Below, piece after piece: positions 7,918 through 15,925 of a DNA stretch of 24,912 bases. The translations under genes were made by a program, and so were the position numbers. Every line of letters starts with the position of its first letter. The first letter of the stretch is position 1. Under the pieces are notes generated by a model that worked only from the letters and a program-made list of their open reading frames with translations, was not told the DNA's origin and made no database searches. Source of the DNA: an uncultured Bacilli bacterium (GTDB lineage: Bacteria; Bacillota_I; Bacilli_A; RF39; UBA660). The stretch lies in NCBI GenBank assembly GCA_947631895.1, contig CANRMU010000001.1:1-24912 (forward strand), in the 5' to 3' direction.

Positions 7918-9084
7918 TCACTTATGGCTTATTATATCCCATCCTAAATCTTTTTTAAAGAGAAAAATGAAAAAAGCATGCAAATAACTAAGTAAAAAAA
8001 TAGGATGATAAAAAGCTGTTTTAATAAATAAGGTTTTAGATAACTTTAATTTCTTTTCTTTTAAGAGTAATATAATCGTCATTAAAACAGTCATTAAATA
8101 TAAAATAATTAATGCTAATATTAATGAATTAGTAATCCCAATTAAAATAAAAAATAAACTTCCAAAAAACAAAACTCCTGGAATAATACCTAAACAAAAT
8201 TCCATATTAGAACGTCTATTAACTACATTTTTAAAAGAATTTTTTAACAATAACCAAATATTTTTAAACCAATTAGTCATAAAACCTTTAATCCATCTAC
8301 TTCTCTGTTTAATACTTAATTTATATTCTTTTGGTTGAGTATCATAAAAGATAGCTTTAGGATTATATGTTGTAGATATTTCATTTAAAGTTGCATAAAT
8401 GGAGCATTCATAATCTTCAGTTAAACTATGAAAAGGAAAAGTATGCCATTGTTTAATTAGATTACCATGAATATAAAATCCTGTTCCTGAAAATAACATA
8501 TTGCTTAAGTGTTTCCGACAATTTAAATTACGATATTCATTTACTAATAAAAAAGTTAACCAAGCACTGATACTTATAGCATTATCTTTATTTTTTAAAG
8601 CTCGATACCCAGTAGCCATAGAATAACCTTCCTTATATTTATAAATCATTTGTTTAATAAAATCTTTATCTAAAACATTATCAGCATCAAAAATAAAATA
8701 TAAATCATAATCCTTCTTTTTACTATCTAAATCTTCAATTAATTCTTCTAAAGCATATCCTTTACTTTTTAATTCTAATTTTTTTCTTACAAAAACATTT
8801 ATACCATATTCTTTACCAATTTTAACAGTTTTATCATTATTATTTTCAACAATAACATAAACGTTTTCTTTTTTAATTGGATAAGTTTGTTTAAAAATAG
8901 ATTTTAATAAATCTTCTATTACATCTGCTTCATCTCTAGCTGGTATTAAAATTGCTATATTAGGTTTATTCTTTATATCAGTTTCTAATTTATAATGACT
9001 ATTTTTTCCTAACAAATATTTAATAATCATTAATAATAACCAAATCAAAAGCATACTAAAGCCAATAGCTAACCAACAATTCAT
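7918..9084 (-). CDS. Membrane family 2 glycosyltransferase (processive type)
   Basis: This is a 388-residue GT2 enzyme with the signatures of membrane-embedded synthases. There is one N-terminal membrane segment (about 3-24). The cytosolic GT-A domain has ILIPARDEADVIEDLL at 46-60, the nucleotide-sugar and metal site FDADN at 132-136, the acceptor/catalytic TED at 222-224 and the QxxRW motif as QRSRW at 260-264. The C-terminal 95 residues hold about three membrane segments. TED and QxxRW are typical of cellulose, hyaluronan and poly-GlcNAc synthases and related cell-surface enzymes. The sugar and product cannot be told from sequence. Its ATG overlaps the stop of the preceding CmpB-like gene by 4 bases (ATGA), so the two are coupled. 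Confidence 0.9.
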   Translation of the reverse strand: MNCWLAIGFSMLLIWLLLMIIKYLLGKNSHYKLETDIKNKPNIAILIPARDEADVIEDLLKSIFKQTYPIKKENVYVIVENNNDKTVKIGKEYGINVFVRKKLELKSKGYALEELIEDLDSKKKDYDLYFIFDADNVLDKDFIKQMIYKYKEGYSMATGYRALKNKDNAISISAWLTFLLVNEYRNLNCRKHLSNMLFSGTGFYIHGNLIKQWHTFPFHSLTEDYECSIYATLNEISTTYNPKAIFYDTQPKEYKLSIKQRSRWIKGFMTNWFKNIWLLLKNSFKNVVNRRSNMEFCLGIIPGVLFFGSLFFILIGITNSLILALIILYLMTVLMTIILLLKEKKLKLSKTLFIKTAFYHPIFLLSYLHAFFIFLFKKDLGWDIISHK

Positions 9085-9755
9085 CTTTTAACCTCAATAA
9101 CTTTCATATTAGTATAACTTTTCTTTAAAACATCATCAGAAAAATAATTATCAAAAAATTTTCCCACAAAAGTTACAGCCGGATAACCATTTTGTCTAAA
9201 TGATTGTCTTATTACAGCCCCCCAAGATATCGTAAAATCAAATGATAATAATACAATTAAAATATTAGTTAAGATTTTACCAAATTTCACAGGAAAACTC
9301 TCAACTATATTGGAAATAGTAGGATAAAAAAATTTTAATAAAGCTAAAGCCAGTAGGCCCCAAACAATCGCAAAAGGAATTGTTGTTCTACCATTAATAT
9401 TTAATATTTCATTACTATAATCCCAAGATACTGTCCCTAAAAACGTTTCTTGTAAAAAACTTATTAAATATTCAAAACTACCCCCTAATAAAGCTCCTTC
9501 AAGTAAAATTTGCCAATCTTTTTTTTCTTTCCTACCAATAATCCCAATCATTATGATGGCTCCAAAACCATAAATTGGACTAATTGGTCCCCATATAACT
9601 CCTCTTCTTAATTGCCAAACCCATTCATGATGAAAATGATAATGCATAAATAGATTTAAAAGTTCTTCATAATAAGCTCCAAAAACACAGCCAAATAAAA
9701 AGATCCAAAAAAATTTATAGAAACATCTTCCCTTAGCAAACTTTTCTTTATCCAT
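9081..9755 (-). CDS. CmpB-like putative ABC transporter permease
   Basis: This 224-residue membrane protein fits the ABC_trans_CmpB family, widespread in Firmicutes and of unproven function. Hallmarks are a first membrane segment with GCVFGAYYEELL, the conserved RRGVIWGPISPIYGFGA after it, and the later WDYSNEILNINGRTTIPFAIVWG. About five to six membrane segments can be seen. The transporter name comes from the family label, and no ATPase partner lies nearby. The ATG at 9755 follows GGAAGTGAG by five bases. It is the first gene of a group with the glycosyltransferase and mscL. A TATAAT at 9777-9772 with a poor -35 may be its promoter. Confidence 0.85.
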   Translation of the reverse strand: MDKEKFAKGRCFYKFFWIFLFGCVFGAYYEELLNLFMHYHFHHEWVWQLRRGVIWGPISPIYGFGAIIMIGIIGRKEKKDWQILLEGALLGGSFEYLISFLQETFLGTVSWDYSNEILNINGRTTIPFAIVWGLLALALLKFFYPTISNIVESFPVKFGKILTNILIVLLSFDFTISWGAVIRQSFRQNGYPAVTFVGKFFDNYFSDDVLKKSYTNMKVIEVKR

Positions 9756-9800
9756 ACTTACTCACTTCCACATTATAATAATTTTAGCACAAAAGATAAT

Positions 9801-9824
9801 TAAAAAAAAGATGCATTTGCATCT
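9801..9824 (-). terminator. Terminator of the DUF2207 gene
   Basis: On the minus strand AGATGC-AAAT-GCATCT is followed by eight T residues. The stem begins inside the stop codon of the DUF2207 gene. Confidence 0.9.
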
Positions 9825-11700
9825 AAAAGCCATGACCACCGCCACCGCCGCCACCAAAGCCACCGCCTGATGAAAATCCTCCACCAAAACCGCCTCCACT
9901 TGCTCCAGTAGCATTTCTGGCAGCCGCGACATTAGCTGTATTAATGGAACTATTTATGGCATGATTAATATGATGTGCTATATAAAAATCATGATAAGGA
10001 TAATATAATCCATAATTTTCATAAACATCAGGAAATTCTTTAATTTTAGTATTCATCGCTTTTTCTACTTCATCAGCTAAACCAAAAACAGTCGCATATA
10101 CTAAATATTTTTCCCATAAAACAATTTCTGGTAATTCTTTGGTATCAAAATTACCAAAATCTTTCAAAAAATTTTTAAAAGCATTCCATCTAACATAATC
10201 CTCATTACCCTTTATAGTTCTCTTTTTAATCATTAAAGAATAAATTAAATACACCATACTAATTGGAAAAACCACATATCCTAAAATAAAATCTACATGA
10301 TAATAATAAACAACAAAACTAATTAAAAGCGCTACTAAAAGAATAAAAATGCCACAAACAATTGGTATCCCATTTTTTTCATAAAAATTTTGTCTTTCCC
10401 CATCTTTTCTAGCACAATTTAACCAATTAGAATATTTAGATTGAAAAGTACTATAAGAATTTTTAGCATAATTATCTAGTTCTTTAGAAGTAAATTTATT
10501 ATCTTTTCCAATCGTTTCAAATAGAAAATCTAATAAAACGTTTTCCGTTTCATTAACTTTATCTCGATTCATTAAAATAAACTCATAATCTTTCTTTTTA
10601 GACTTACTAGGTATTTCTTCTACTTTAATATTTTTCTTATAAATTAAATTCATAATAGAAGCAGACATAGCATTAGAAGTAATACTACCTTTCATTAAAT
10701 AATCAACAACTTCAACATTATAATCATCAATAAATTCTCTATTATATTTATTAGTAAAATCACTTTTATATTCTTTATCATAACGTATATAGACATATAC
10801 CCACCAAGAAACTAAAAAAATAATAAAAACTATACTTACAATGGCAACAGCATTATAAACCATTTTAGCAAATTTAATTTGTTCTAAAGTTGCTTCAGCT
10901 CTTTTAGTTTCGACCTCTAAAATTTTATCTAACGCTACTTCATTACTTTTATTTAAATTACTTGAATTAGTAATTAATTTTTTATCAAAAGTCATTCTAA
11001 TATCAACAGGACTATTCTTATCAAGTGATTTCATAGTAGCTAAAATACTTCCATTATCAATTTTATTAATATTTCCAGTAATATCCCCATGAGCCCAAAA
11101 TCTAAATAAATCTGAATTATCTATATTAGGCAAATGAACTTTTATTTGTAAATTATTAATTTTATCTTCAAAACCATCACCAATAAAAGTCCAATATAAT
11201 TCTGAAACATCTTCATGCATAACAACCGCACTAGAAATAGTATAAGAAATTAAATATGCCACACTTTCATTTTTTCCTTCATAATACATTTTAAAACTTT
11301 TACCATCACTAATACTACTTTCAACATAATTACCATCTTTAGCATCACTATCATAATAAACTTTAGTTAAAGGTTTAAAAACTTCATTAAAAGTATTAAA
11401 AGAAATTTCATCTTCTACTTTCTTAGCCGATATTTTAACATTACTTATTCCTTTCGCATTATAAATAGCATTATCACTATAATTGTTAGAATTAACACTT
11501 AACTTACTATTTTTATACATTATATCTCTAATATAACCATGAAATTCCCCATCTAAAACAATTAATTCTTTAACTTCTAAATCACCATTTTCTAATATAT
11601 TAGAATCTATTAAATAATCTGTAATATCATAATTAACATAAGCTTTAGTATTATTAATAAATAAAAATAATAAAATAAAAATATAAATAACTTTCTTCAT
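9823..11700 (-). CDS. DUF2207 membrane protein with Gly-rich tail
   Basis: This 625-residue protein matches the DUF2207 family, whose function is not established. It starts with a signal peptide (MKKVIYIFILLFLFINNTKA), followed by an extracytoplasmic beta-rich domain of about 230 residues that contains the family-type GDLEVKELIVLDGEFHGYIRDI. A membrane segment lies at about 283-305 (VAIVSIVFIIFLVSWWVYVY), then a cytosolic part, two close membrane segments at about 445-490, and a C-terminal region ending in the glycine-rich tail GGGFGGGFSSGGGFGGGGG and HGF, typical of the family. It follows lemA, the usual partner of DUF2207. AGGAG lies five bases before the ATG. A hairpin with a T run separates the two genes and may reduce its level. 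Confidence 0.9.
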   Translation of the reverse strand: MKKVIYIFILLFLFINNTKAYVNYDITDYLIDSNILENGDLEVKELIVLDGEFHGYIRDIMYKNSKLSVNSNNYSDNAIYNAKGISNVKISAKKVEDEISFNTFNEVFKPLTKVYYDSDAKDGNYVESSISDGKSFKMYYEGKNESVAYLISYTISSAVVMHEDVSELYWTFIGDGFEDKINNLQIKVHLPNIDNSDLFRFWAHGDITGNINKIDNGSILATMKSLDKNSPVDIRMTFDKKLITNSSNLNKSNEVALDKILEVETKRAEATLEQIKFAKMVYNAVAIVSIVFIIFLVSWWVYVYIRYDKEYKSDFTNKYNREFIDDYNVEVVDYLMKGSITSNAMSASIMNLIYKKNIKVEEIPSKSKKKDYEFILMNRDKVNETENVLLDFLFETIGKDNKFTSKELDNYAKNSYSTFQSKYSNWLNCARKDGERQNFYEKNGIPIVCGIFILLVALLISFVVYYYHVDFILGYVVFPISMVYLIYSLMIKKRTIKGNEDYVRWNAFKNFLKDFGNFDTKELPEIVLWEKYLVYATVFGLADEVEKAMNTKIKEFPDVYENYGLYYPYHDFYIAHHINHAINSSINTANVAAARNATGASGGGFGGGFSSGGGFGGGGGGGHGF

Positions 11701-11710
11701 ATATTCTCCT

Positions 11711-11741
11711 AAAAAATTAAGCTTACCTTAAGTAAGCTTAA
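11711..11741 (-). terminator. Attenuator-like terminator between lemA and DUF2207 gene
   Basis: A perfect 10-base inverted repeat, TTAAGCTTAC and GTAAGCTTAA with a 5-base loop, overlaps the lemA stop and is followed on the minus strand by six T residues, just 10 bases before the DUF2207 gene start. It should stop part of the transcription after lemA. Confidence 0.75.
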
Positions 11742-12292
11742 AATTCAACTTTAACATTTTCTCTTTCAGTTTCTTTAGCTTCAAAAAATGTTTCCTTAGT
11801 AAACTTAAATAGTTTAGCTACAATATTACTTGGTACCATTTCAATTTTATTGTTATAAGTTAAAACAGTATCATTATAAAATTGACGAGCCATAGCAATT
11901 TTATTTTCAGTTTCTTGTAACTCACTTTGTAATTGTAAAAAATTAGTATTAGCTTTTAATTCAGGATAACTCTCAGCTAAAGCAAATAATTTAGACATTG
12001 CATTAGTTAAAACATCATTAGCATCCATCTTTTCTGTAGGTGTAACAGCAGAAGTATAAGTATTACGAGCTTTAATAACAGCTTCTAATGTATCTTTTTC
12101 ATGTTTAGTATAACCTTTAACTGTATTAACTAAATTAGGAATTAAATCAAATCTTCTTTTTAATTGAACATCAATTTGACTCCATTGATCTTTAACCCGA
12201 TTCCTTAAAGTTATTAAAGAATTATAAGTTCCAATAATATATATAACTAATAATGCTAATACTACAAGAACTACAATTAACCAAATTGGCAT
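11738..12292 (-). CDS. lemA: LemA family protein
   Basis: LemA proteins are membrane-anchored helical proteins of unclear role, often paired with DUF2207/TPM-domain proteins. The chosen ATG at 12292 (MPIWLIVVLVVLALLVIYII) has AGGAGG eight bases upstream; an in-frame ATG at 12325 would add 11 residues before this site and is rejected. The protein is 184 residues: one N-terminal membrane segment, the conserved YNSLITLRNRVKDQWSQIDVQLKRRFDLIPNLV stretch (shown in parts: YNSLITLRNRV, DQWSQIDVQLKRR, FDLIPNLVNTVKGY), then long helices with AESYPELKAN and ARQFYNDTV, all hallmarks of LemA. It is the first gene of a two-gene unit. Confidence 0.96.
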   Translation of the reverse strand: MPIWLIVVLVVLALLVIYIIGTYNSLITLRNRVKDQWSQIDVQLKRRFDLIPNLVNTVKGYTKHEKDTLEAVIKARNTYTSAVTPTEKMDANDVLTNAMSKLFALAESYPELKANTNFLQLQSELQETENKIAMARQFYNDTVLTYNNKIEMVPSNIVAKLFKFTKETFFEAKETERENVKVEF

Positions 12293-12315
12293 CTTTATTC
12301 CTCCTTTATAAAGAT

Positions 12316-12344
12316 ATCTTAACATATTTTTGGCTAACTTTCAA
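12316..12344 (-). promoter_or_regulatory. Promoter of lemA
   Basis: TTGAAA (12344-12339) and TAAGAT (12321-12316) are spaced by 17 bases on the minus strand. The -35 directly abuts the -35 of the divergent promoter. Confidence 0.7.
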
Positions 12345-12373
12345 TTGACTTCTATACTTAATAATGTTAAAAT
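12345..12373 (+). promoter_or_regulatory. Promoter of the bL28-like gene
   Basis: TTGACT (12345-12350) and TAAAAT (12368-12373) are spaced by 17 bases, the same hexamers and spacing as the asnS operon promoter. Confidence 0.78.
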
Positions 12374-12408
12374 TTTACAAGAAAAAAGAAAACGTGGAGG
12401 TGAAGATG

Positions 12409-12567
12409 ATGGCTAAAGTATTAACAACTAAAAAACCTAAAACTGTAAATAGTCGTAGTAAAGCATTAAATGCAACTAAAACTCGTCAAAAACCAAATAA
12501 ACAAAAGAAAACAATCAATGGTGAAAAAGTAATTATTACAGCTCGTGAAGCAAAAAAATTAAAATAG
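12409..12567 (+). CDS. Short, divergent bL28-like ribosomal protein
   Basis: This is a 52-residue very basic protein, MAKVLTTKKPKTV and so on. By eye it lines up with bacterial ribosomal protein bL28: NSRSKALNATKTRQKPN against the bL28 pattern N-x-R-S-H-A-x-N-A-(T/S)-K-R-x-W-x-(P/A)-N, then INGEKVIITAREAKKLK against VNG-K-V-V-S-A-R-x-L-K-S. It is about 10 residues shorter than usual, lacks the N-terminal Cys (CxxTGK) and has Lys in place of the conserved His. GGAGG at 12396-12400 is five bases from ATG 12406 and eight from ATG 12409; either may be used. It has its own strong promoter and terminator, fitting a highly expressed small protein. It may be the organism's bL28 or a paralogue; other basic nucleoid-type proteins are not excluded. 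Confidence 0.65.
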   Translation: MAKVLTTKKPKTVNSRSKALNATKTRQKPNKQKKTINGEKVIITAREAKKLK

Positions 12568-12589
12568 GAAAGCCTATTTTATTTTTTTA
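12561..12589. terminator. Bidirectional terminator, bL28-like gene and lon
   Basis: AAAATAGG-AAAG-CCTATTTT spans the stop codon of the small gene. It is followed by ATTTTTTT on the plus strand and, read on the minus strand, by AATTTTTTT, so it can also end lon transcription. Confidence 0.88.
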
Positions 12590-14890
12590 TTTAAATAATT
12601 TTTTATATATTTCTTGATAATTATTAACTAATATAATTTCTAAATTTTCTAAGACATATTCAGGGACTTTTTTTAAGTCTTTTTTATTTTCTTTAGGTAA
12701 ATAAACGGTGTGAATCCCACTGTTAAAGGCCCCAATTAATTTTTCTTTAATACCTCCAACAGGTAAAATATCTCCCCTTAAAGTTATCTCGCCAGTAAAA
12801 GCAATGGTATTAGAAATAATTTTTTTAGTTAGTAAACTAAGAAGTGAAGTTACAATAGCAACCCCAGCACTTGGTCCATCTTTAGGAGTTGCTCCATCAA
12901 TTGCATGAAGATGAAAATCATATTCCTTAAAATCAAGATTCACTTCATGATGACTTTTAATATAATCAAAAGCAACCATAATTGATTCTTTCATAATATC
13001 TTTAATGGAACCACTTATTTCTAATTTACCACTACCAAGAAATTTACAAGATTCAATAGGCAATACTCTACCCCCAACACTTGTCCAAGCAAGTGCATTT
13101 ACTAATCCAGCTTCATTAGTTTTAGGTAAAATATCATCTTCAAACTCATAAATATCTAAATATTTTTTTAAATCTTTTTCCGTTAAACTTAAAGATAATT
13201 TTTTCTTAGCTTTAATACTACTAGTTAAAACTTTTCTTACTAAACTTTCTAATTTTCTTTTTAATTCTCTTACCCCTGCTTCTTTAGTATAATGAGTTAT
13301 AATTGAAGAAATTACTCCATCAGGAATAGTTAATTCTTTTTCATTAATTCCATATTCTAAATAAATATTAGGAAGTAAATATTCTTTAGCTAAATTAATT
13401 TTTTCATATAAAGTATAACTTGAAACTTCAATTATTTCTAAACGATCTTTTAATTCAACTGGTATTTTAGTTATATCATTAGCCGTTAAAATAAATAAGA
13501 CATTACTTAAATCAAAAGGTTCTTCAAGATAATGATCAATAAATGTAAGATTCTGAGGATAATCTAAGACATCAAGTAAGACACTGGCAGGATCTCCCCG
13601 ATAATCTTTAGTCATTTTATCAACTTCATCAATTAATAAAACAGGATTATTAGTACCACATTTAATCATTGCTTCAATAATCTTACCAGGCCCAGAACCA
13701 ATATATGTTCTTCTATTACCACTTAATTCAGAAGCATCATTTAAACCACCAACACTTATTTTATAAAATTCTTTATTTAAAGCTTTAGCAATTGACATCG
13801 CAATTGTTGTTTTACCTACACCTGGAGGTCCTACTAAACAAATAATCGGACTTCTTAAATTAGGATTACGCTTTTTAACAGCACAATACTCAATAATTCG
13901 ATTCTTAACATCTTCCAATCCATAATGAGTTTGATTTAAAACTTTTAAAATATGATCTAAATCATTTTCATCATAAGAAAATTTATGCCAAGGTAGCGCA
14001 AAAAAGGTTTCTAAGTAATTTCTAATAAATGAAGCATCAGGACTTAAATCATTCATTTGCTCATATTTACTTATTTCCCTTTTAATCTTAGTAACAGTTT
14101 TACTATCTAAATCTAAAGTTTCTAATTTAGCTAACCATTCACTAGCCTCTATTTTCTTTTCATTTTCTTCCCCTAAAGTTTTTTTAATTTCTTTTAATTT
14201 TTCTCTTAAAATAAATTCTTTTTGATTTTCATCTAAACTTTTTTGTAAATTCATATTTAATTCTTGATCAAATTTTAAAACTTCTAATTCATAATTTAAA
14301 TCATCTAATAAAGTCTGAGCTCTTTTTTGACTACTTACTTCTTGCATATAAAATAATTTTTTTTCAAGACTTAAATTCATAAAACTTACTATAACATCAG
14401 TCATTTCTCCAAGAGTTTCCCGTTTATTAATTAATCCTAAAATAGCATTAGATAAACTAGGATTTAAACTAACATATTTTTTTAAAGTACTACCAATTTT
14501 TCTTTTTAAAGCACTTTCTAAAGCAGTTTCTATTTTACTAGTTTTAATTTCTTCATAATTACACTTTAAAATAGTACTATCATTAGAATCATTATAATAT
14601 TTTTTAATTTTAATTCTTTCTTTACCAACAATCTTTACTCTTAAATGACCATTAGGTAATTCCATTTTACTAGTAACTACTCCATACACTACAATTTTAG
14701 GTAAATCACTTACCTCAGGAATTTCTTCTAAAGTATCTTTAGGAGAGACAACAAGAATTTTATTTTCAAAACTTTTACCACTTAACATTATTATTTTACG
14801 AGATAATTCATTATTAAGTTCGATTTTTATCTCTTCTTTAGGAAGTAAGATAAATTCTTTTAATAATATAACTGGCAAAGTTTTCATCAT
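12587..14890 (-). CDS. lon: ATP-dependent protease Lon (LonA type)
   Basis: Lon is a cytosolic hexameric AAA+ serine protease that degrades misfolded and regulatory proteins. The 767 residues contain all three parts: the N-terminal substrate-binding domain with a coiled-coil (about 1-310), the AAA+ module with Walker A GPPGVGKT at 354-361 and Walker B VLLIDEVDK at 417-425, and the protease domain with DGPSAG (Ser674) and, 43 residues later as in E. coli Lon, Lys717 in GGIKEKLIGA. No membrane insertion is present, so it is not LonB. AAGGA lies nine bases before the first of two adjacent ATGs (14890, 14887); the first is chosen. It has its own promoter, and no CtsR or HrcA operator is evident upstream. 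Confidence 0.98.
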   Translation of the reverse strand: MMKTLPVILLKEFILLPKEEIKIELNNELSRKIIMLSGKSFENKILVVSPKDTLEEIPEVSDLPKIVVYGVVTSKMELPNGHLRVKIVGKERIKIKKYYNDSNDSTILKCNYEEIKTSKIETALESALKRKIGSTLKKYVSLNPSLSNAILGLINKRETLGEMTDVIVSFMNLSLEKKLFYMQEVSSQKRAQTLLDDLNYELEVLKFDQELNMNLQKSLDENQKEFILREKLKEIKKTLGEENEKKIEASEWLAKLETLDLDSKTVTKIKREISKYEQMNDLSPDASFIRNYLETFFALPWHKFSYDENDLDHILKVLNQTHYGLEDVKNRIIEYCAVKKRNPNLRSPIICLVGPPGVGKTTIAMSIAKALNKEFYKISVGGLNDASELSGNRRTYIGSGPGKIIEAMIKCGTNNPVLLIDEVDKMTKDYRGDPASVLLDVLDYPQNLTFIDHYLEEPFDLSNVLFILTANDITKIPVELKDRLEIIEVSSYTLYEKINLAKEYLLPNIYLEYGINEKELTIPDGVISSIITHYTKEAGVRELKRKLESLVRKVLTSSIKAKKKLSLSLTEKDLKKYLDIYEFEDDILPKTNEAGLVNALAWTSVGGRVLPIESCKFLGSGKLEISGSIKDIMKESIMVAFDYIKSHHEVNLDFKEYDFHLHAIDGATPKDGPSAGVAIVTSLLSLLTKKIISNTIAFTGEITLRGDILPVGGIKEKLIGAFNSGIHTVYLPKENKKDLKKVPEYVLENLEIILVNNYQEIYKKLFK

Positions 14891-14917
14891 GTTATCACGT
14901 CCTTAATAATGTTTTTT

Positions 14918-14946
14918 ATTATAAAAGCGATTAATAATTTTGTAAA
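14918..14946 (-). promoter_or_regulatory. Promoter of lon
   Basis: TTTACA (14946-14941) and a perfect TATAAT (14923-14918) are separated by 17 bases. The start would fall near 14911, about 20 bases before the start codon. The remaining upstream gap to 15093 is AT-rich and shows no further feature I can support. Confidence 0.78.
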
Positions 14947-15093
14947 GAAAAAAATGATAAAAAACATTAAAATAAATTGTCTATTAATGTCAATAAAACG
15001 TTTTTACAAGATATAATTTTATACCACAGTGTTTTATAAAATAAATTCTATGTAAATGTTTTTCCTAAAGTACTTCATTATTTAAAATTTACC

Positions 15094-15128
15094 AAAAGAA
15101 AACATCTATTCTTTTTATTAATAGATGT
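15094..15128 (-). terminator. Terminator of the 173-residue protein gene
   Basis: ACATCTATT and AATAGATGT form a perfect 9-pair stem with a 9-base loop, followed on the minus strand by TTTCTTTT. It begins 8 bases after the stop codon. Confidence 0.8.
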
Positions 15129-15136
15129 CAAAATAA

Positions 15137-15658
15137 TTATTTTTCTTCTTTAATTCTTTTTAACAAAATATTATCTTTACTTTTTAAATCAAAACCTTTA
15201 GCTAACGTATATCTTATTAATCGTTGTTCTTCATAAGCTAAAGATTTATATAAATCAATAAATTCATCAGGAGTCTTTTTTAATGATAAAATAGCATTTT
15301 TAAAATTAAGTGATATATAATTTTTATCAGCTAAATAACTTAATTGATTGTATAAATAAGTTTTATATTCATGCGAATGTTTCATAAAAATTTCAATAAA
15401 AGGATAATTTAAAATAAATTCATCAGTTATAGTAGGAATAATTTTTCTTTCTAACCATTTTTTATCTTTAATAATTCCAATTGTAATACTACTTTCTTGA
15501 TTTAAATAAGGAATAACATTTTGTTCCTTAATTTTATTTATTAATTCTTCACTGGAATTATGAGTCATTATTTCATCAATTGATTCTAAATTAGGAAACG
15601 GAAAACCATAATTTTCTTTTTTAGGATGTTTAATAATAATTCCATAAATATTACCCAT
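15137..15658 (-). CDS. Unrecognised 173-residue cytosolic protein
   Basis: I do not recognise this protein. The ATG at 15658 (MGNIYGIIIKHPKKENYGF) has AGGAAGGTG five bases upstream; a frame extension to 15697 has no such site. It has no signal peptide or membrane segment. The first ~75 residues look mixed alpha/beta (GNIYGIIIKHP, ITIGIIKDKKWLERKI). The C-terminal ~90 residues appear all-helical and rich in Tyr, Leu and Lys (EYKTYLYNQLSYLADKNYI, DEFIDLYKSLAYEEQRLIRY). It stands alone with a strong promoter and a terminator. Its promoter region overlaps that of the first small-peptide module, read in the opposite direction, so the two may influence each other; a functional link is speculation. 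Confidence 0.8.
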   Translation of the reverse strand: MGNIYGIIIKHPKKENYGFPFPNLESIDEIMTHNSSEELINKIKEQNVIPYLNQESSITIGIIKDKKWLERKIIPTITDEFILNYPFIEIFMKHSHEYKTYLYNQLSYLADKNYISLNFKNAILSLKKTPDEFIDLYKSLAYEEQRLIRYTLAKGFDLKSKDNILLKRIKEEK

Positions 15659-15687
15659 TTTTTCACCTTCCTTCAAGTGAAGACAAA

Positions 15688-15716
15688 ATAATATCATAAT
15701 TTCATAAGCTTGTCAA
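15688..15716 (-). promoter_or_regulatory. Promoter of the 173-residue protein gene
   Basis: A perfect TTGACA (15716-15711) and TATTAT (15693-15688) are spaced by 17 bases. The -35 lies only 17 bases from the extended -10 of the divergent small-peptide promoter. Confidence 0.8.
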
Positions 15717-15732
15717 ATTTCATTTTGATGTT

Positions 15733-15741
15733 TGCTATAAT
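15733..15741 (+). promoter_or_regulatory. Sense promoter, small-peptide module 1
   Basis: TGCTATAAT is a perfect extended -10 box. No good -35 lies at 17 bases (TCAAAT), so the TG extension probably compensates. The predicted start is near 15748. Confidence 0.7.
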
Positions 15742-15803
15742 GATTTTAGAAATATTCAATTAGTTGAGCGTTTTGCCAATCTTCTTGTTGAAGGAAGGCT
15801 ATA

Positions 15804-15887
15804 ATGAACAAGAAAGATTTTTTAATTCTATCTTTAGTAATTATTATCTTATTATTATTGATATTGCTATTTATAGCATTAATATAA
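15804..15887 (+). CDS. Small hydrophobic peptide 1 (putative type I toxin)
   Basis: The 27-codon frame begins MNKKDFLILSLV and continues with an unbroken run of Ile/Leu/Val/Phe/Ala to its end, ALI. This gives a short charged head (two Lys, one Asp) and a single membrane-spanning helix of about 20 residues. AGGAAGG lies five bases before the ATG and is preceded by a small CTTC-TTGTT-GAAG hairpin that could mask it. The stop TAA is followed by a second in-frame TAA. Peptide size and form match known membrane-acting type I toxins, but I do not recognise the family. Copy 2 encodes a 27-residue homologue with the same head, which supports real translation. Toxicity is inference. Confidence 0.75.
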   Translation: MNKKDFLILSLVIIILLLLILLFIALI

Positions 15888-15925
15888 TAAAAAAATCACC
15901 TAACTTAAGCAATGAATTAGGTGAT
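15888..15925 (-). terminator. Terminator of antisense RNA 1
   Basis: ATCACCTAA (15895-15903) and TTAGGTGAT (15917-15925) form a perfect 9-pair stem. A T run follows only on the minus strand, so it ends the antisense RNA and not the sense RNA. Confidence 0.88.

Noticed and set aside
9823..9900. GC-rich triplet repeats as a possible repeat element
   Set aside because: They are the glycine codons of the DUF2207 Gly-rich tail.
14947..15060. CtsR or HrcA heat-shock operator upstream of lon
   Set aside because: TTGACA-TTAAT-AGACAA near 14980 does not match the tandem CtsR heptamers, and no CIRCE repeat is present.
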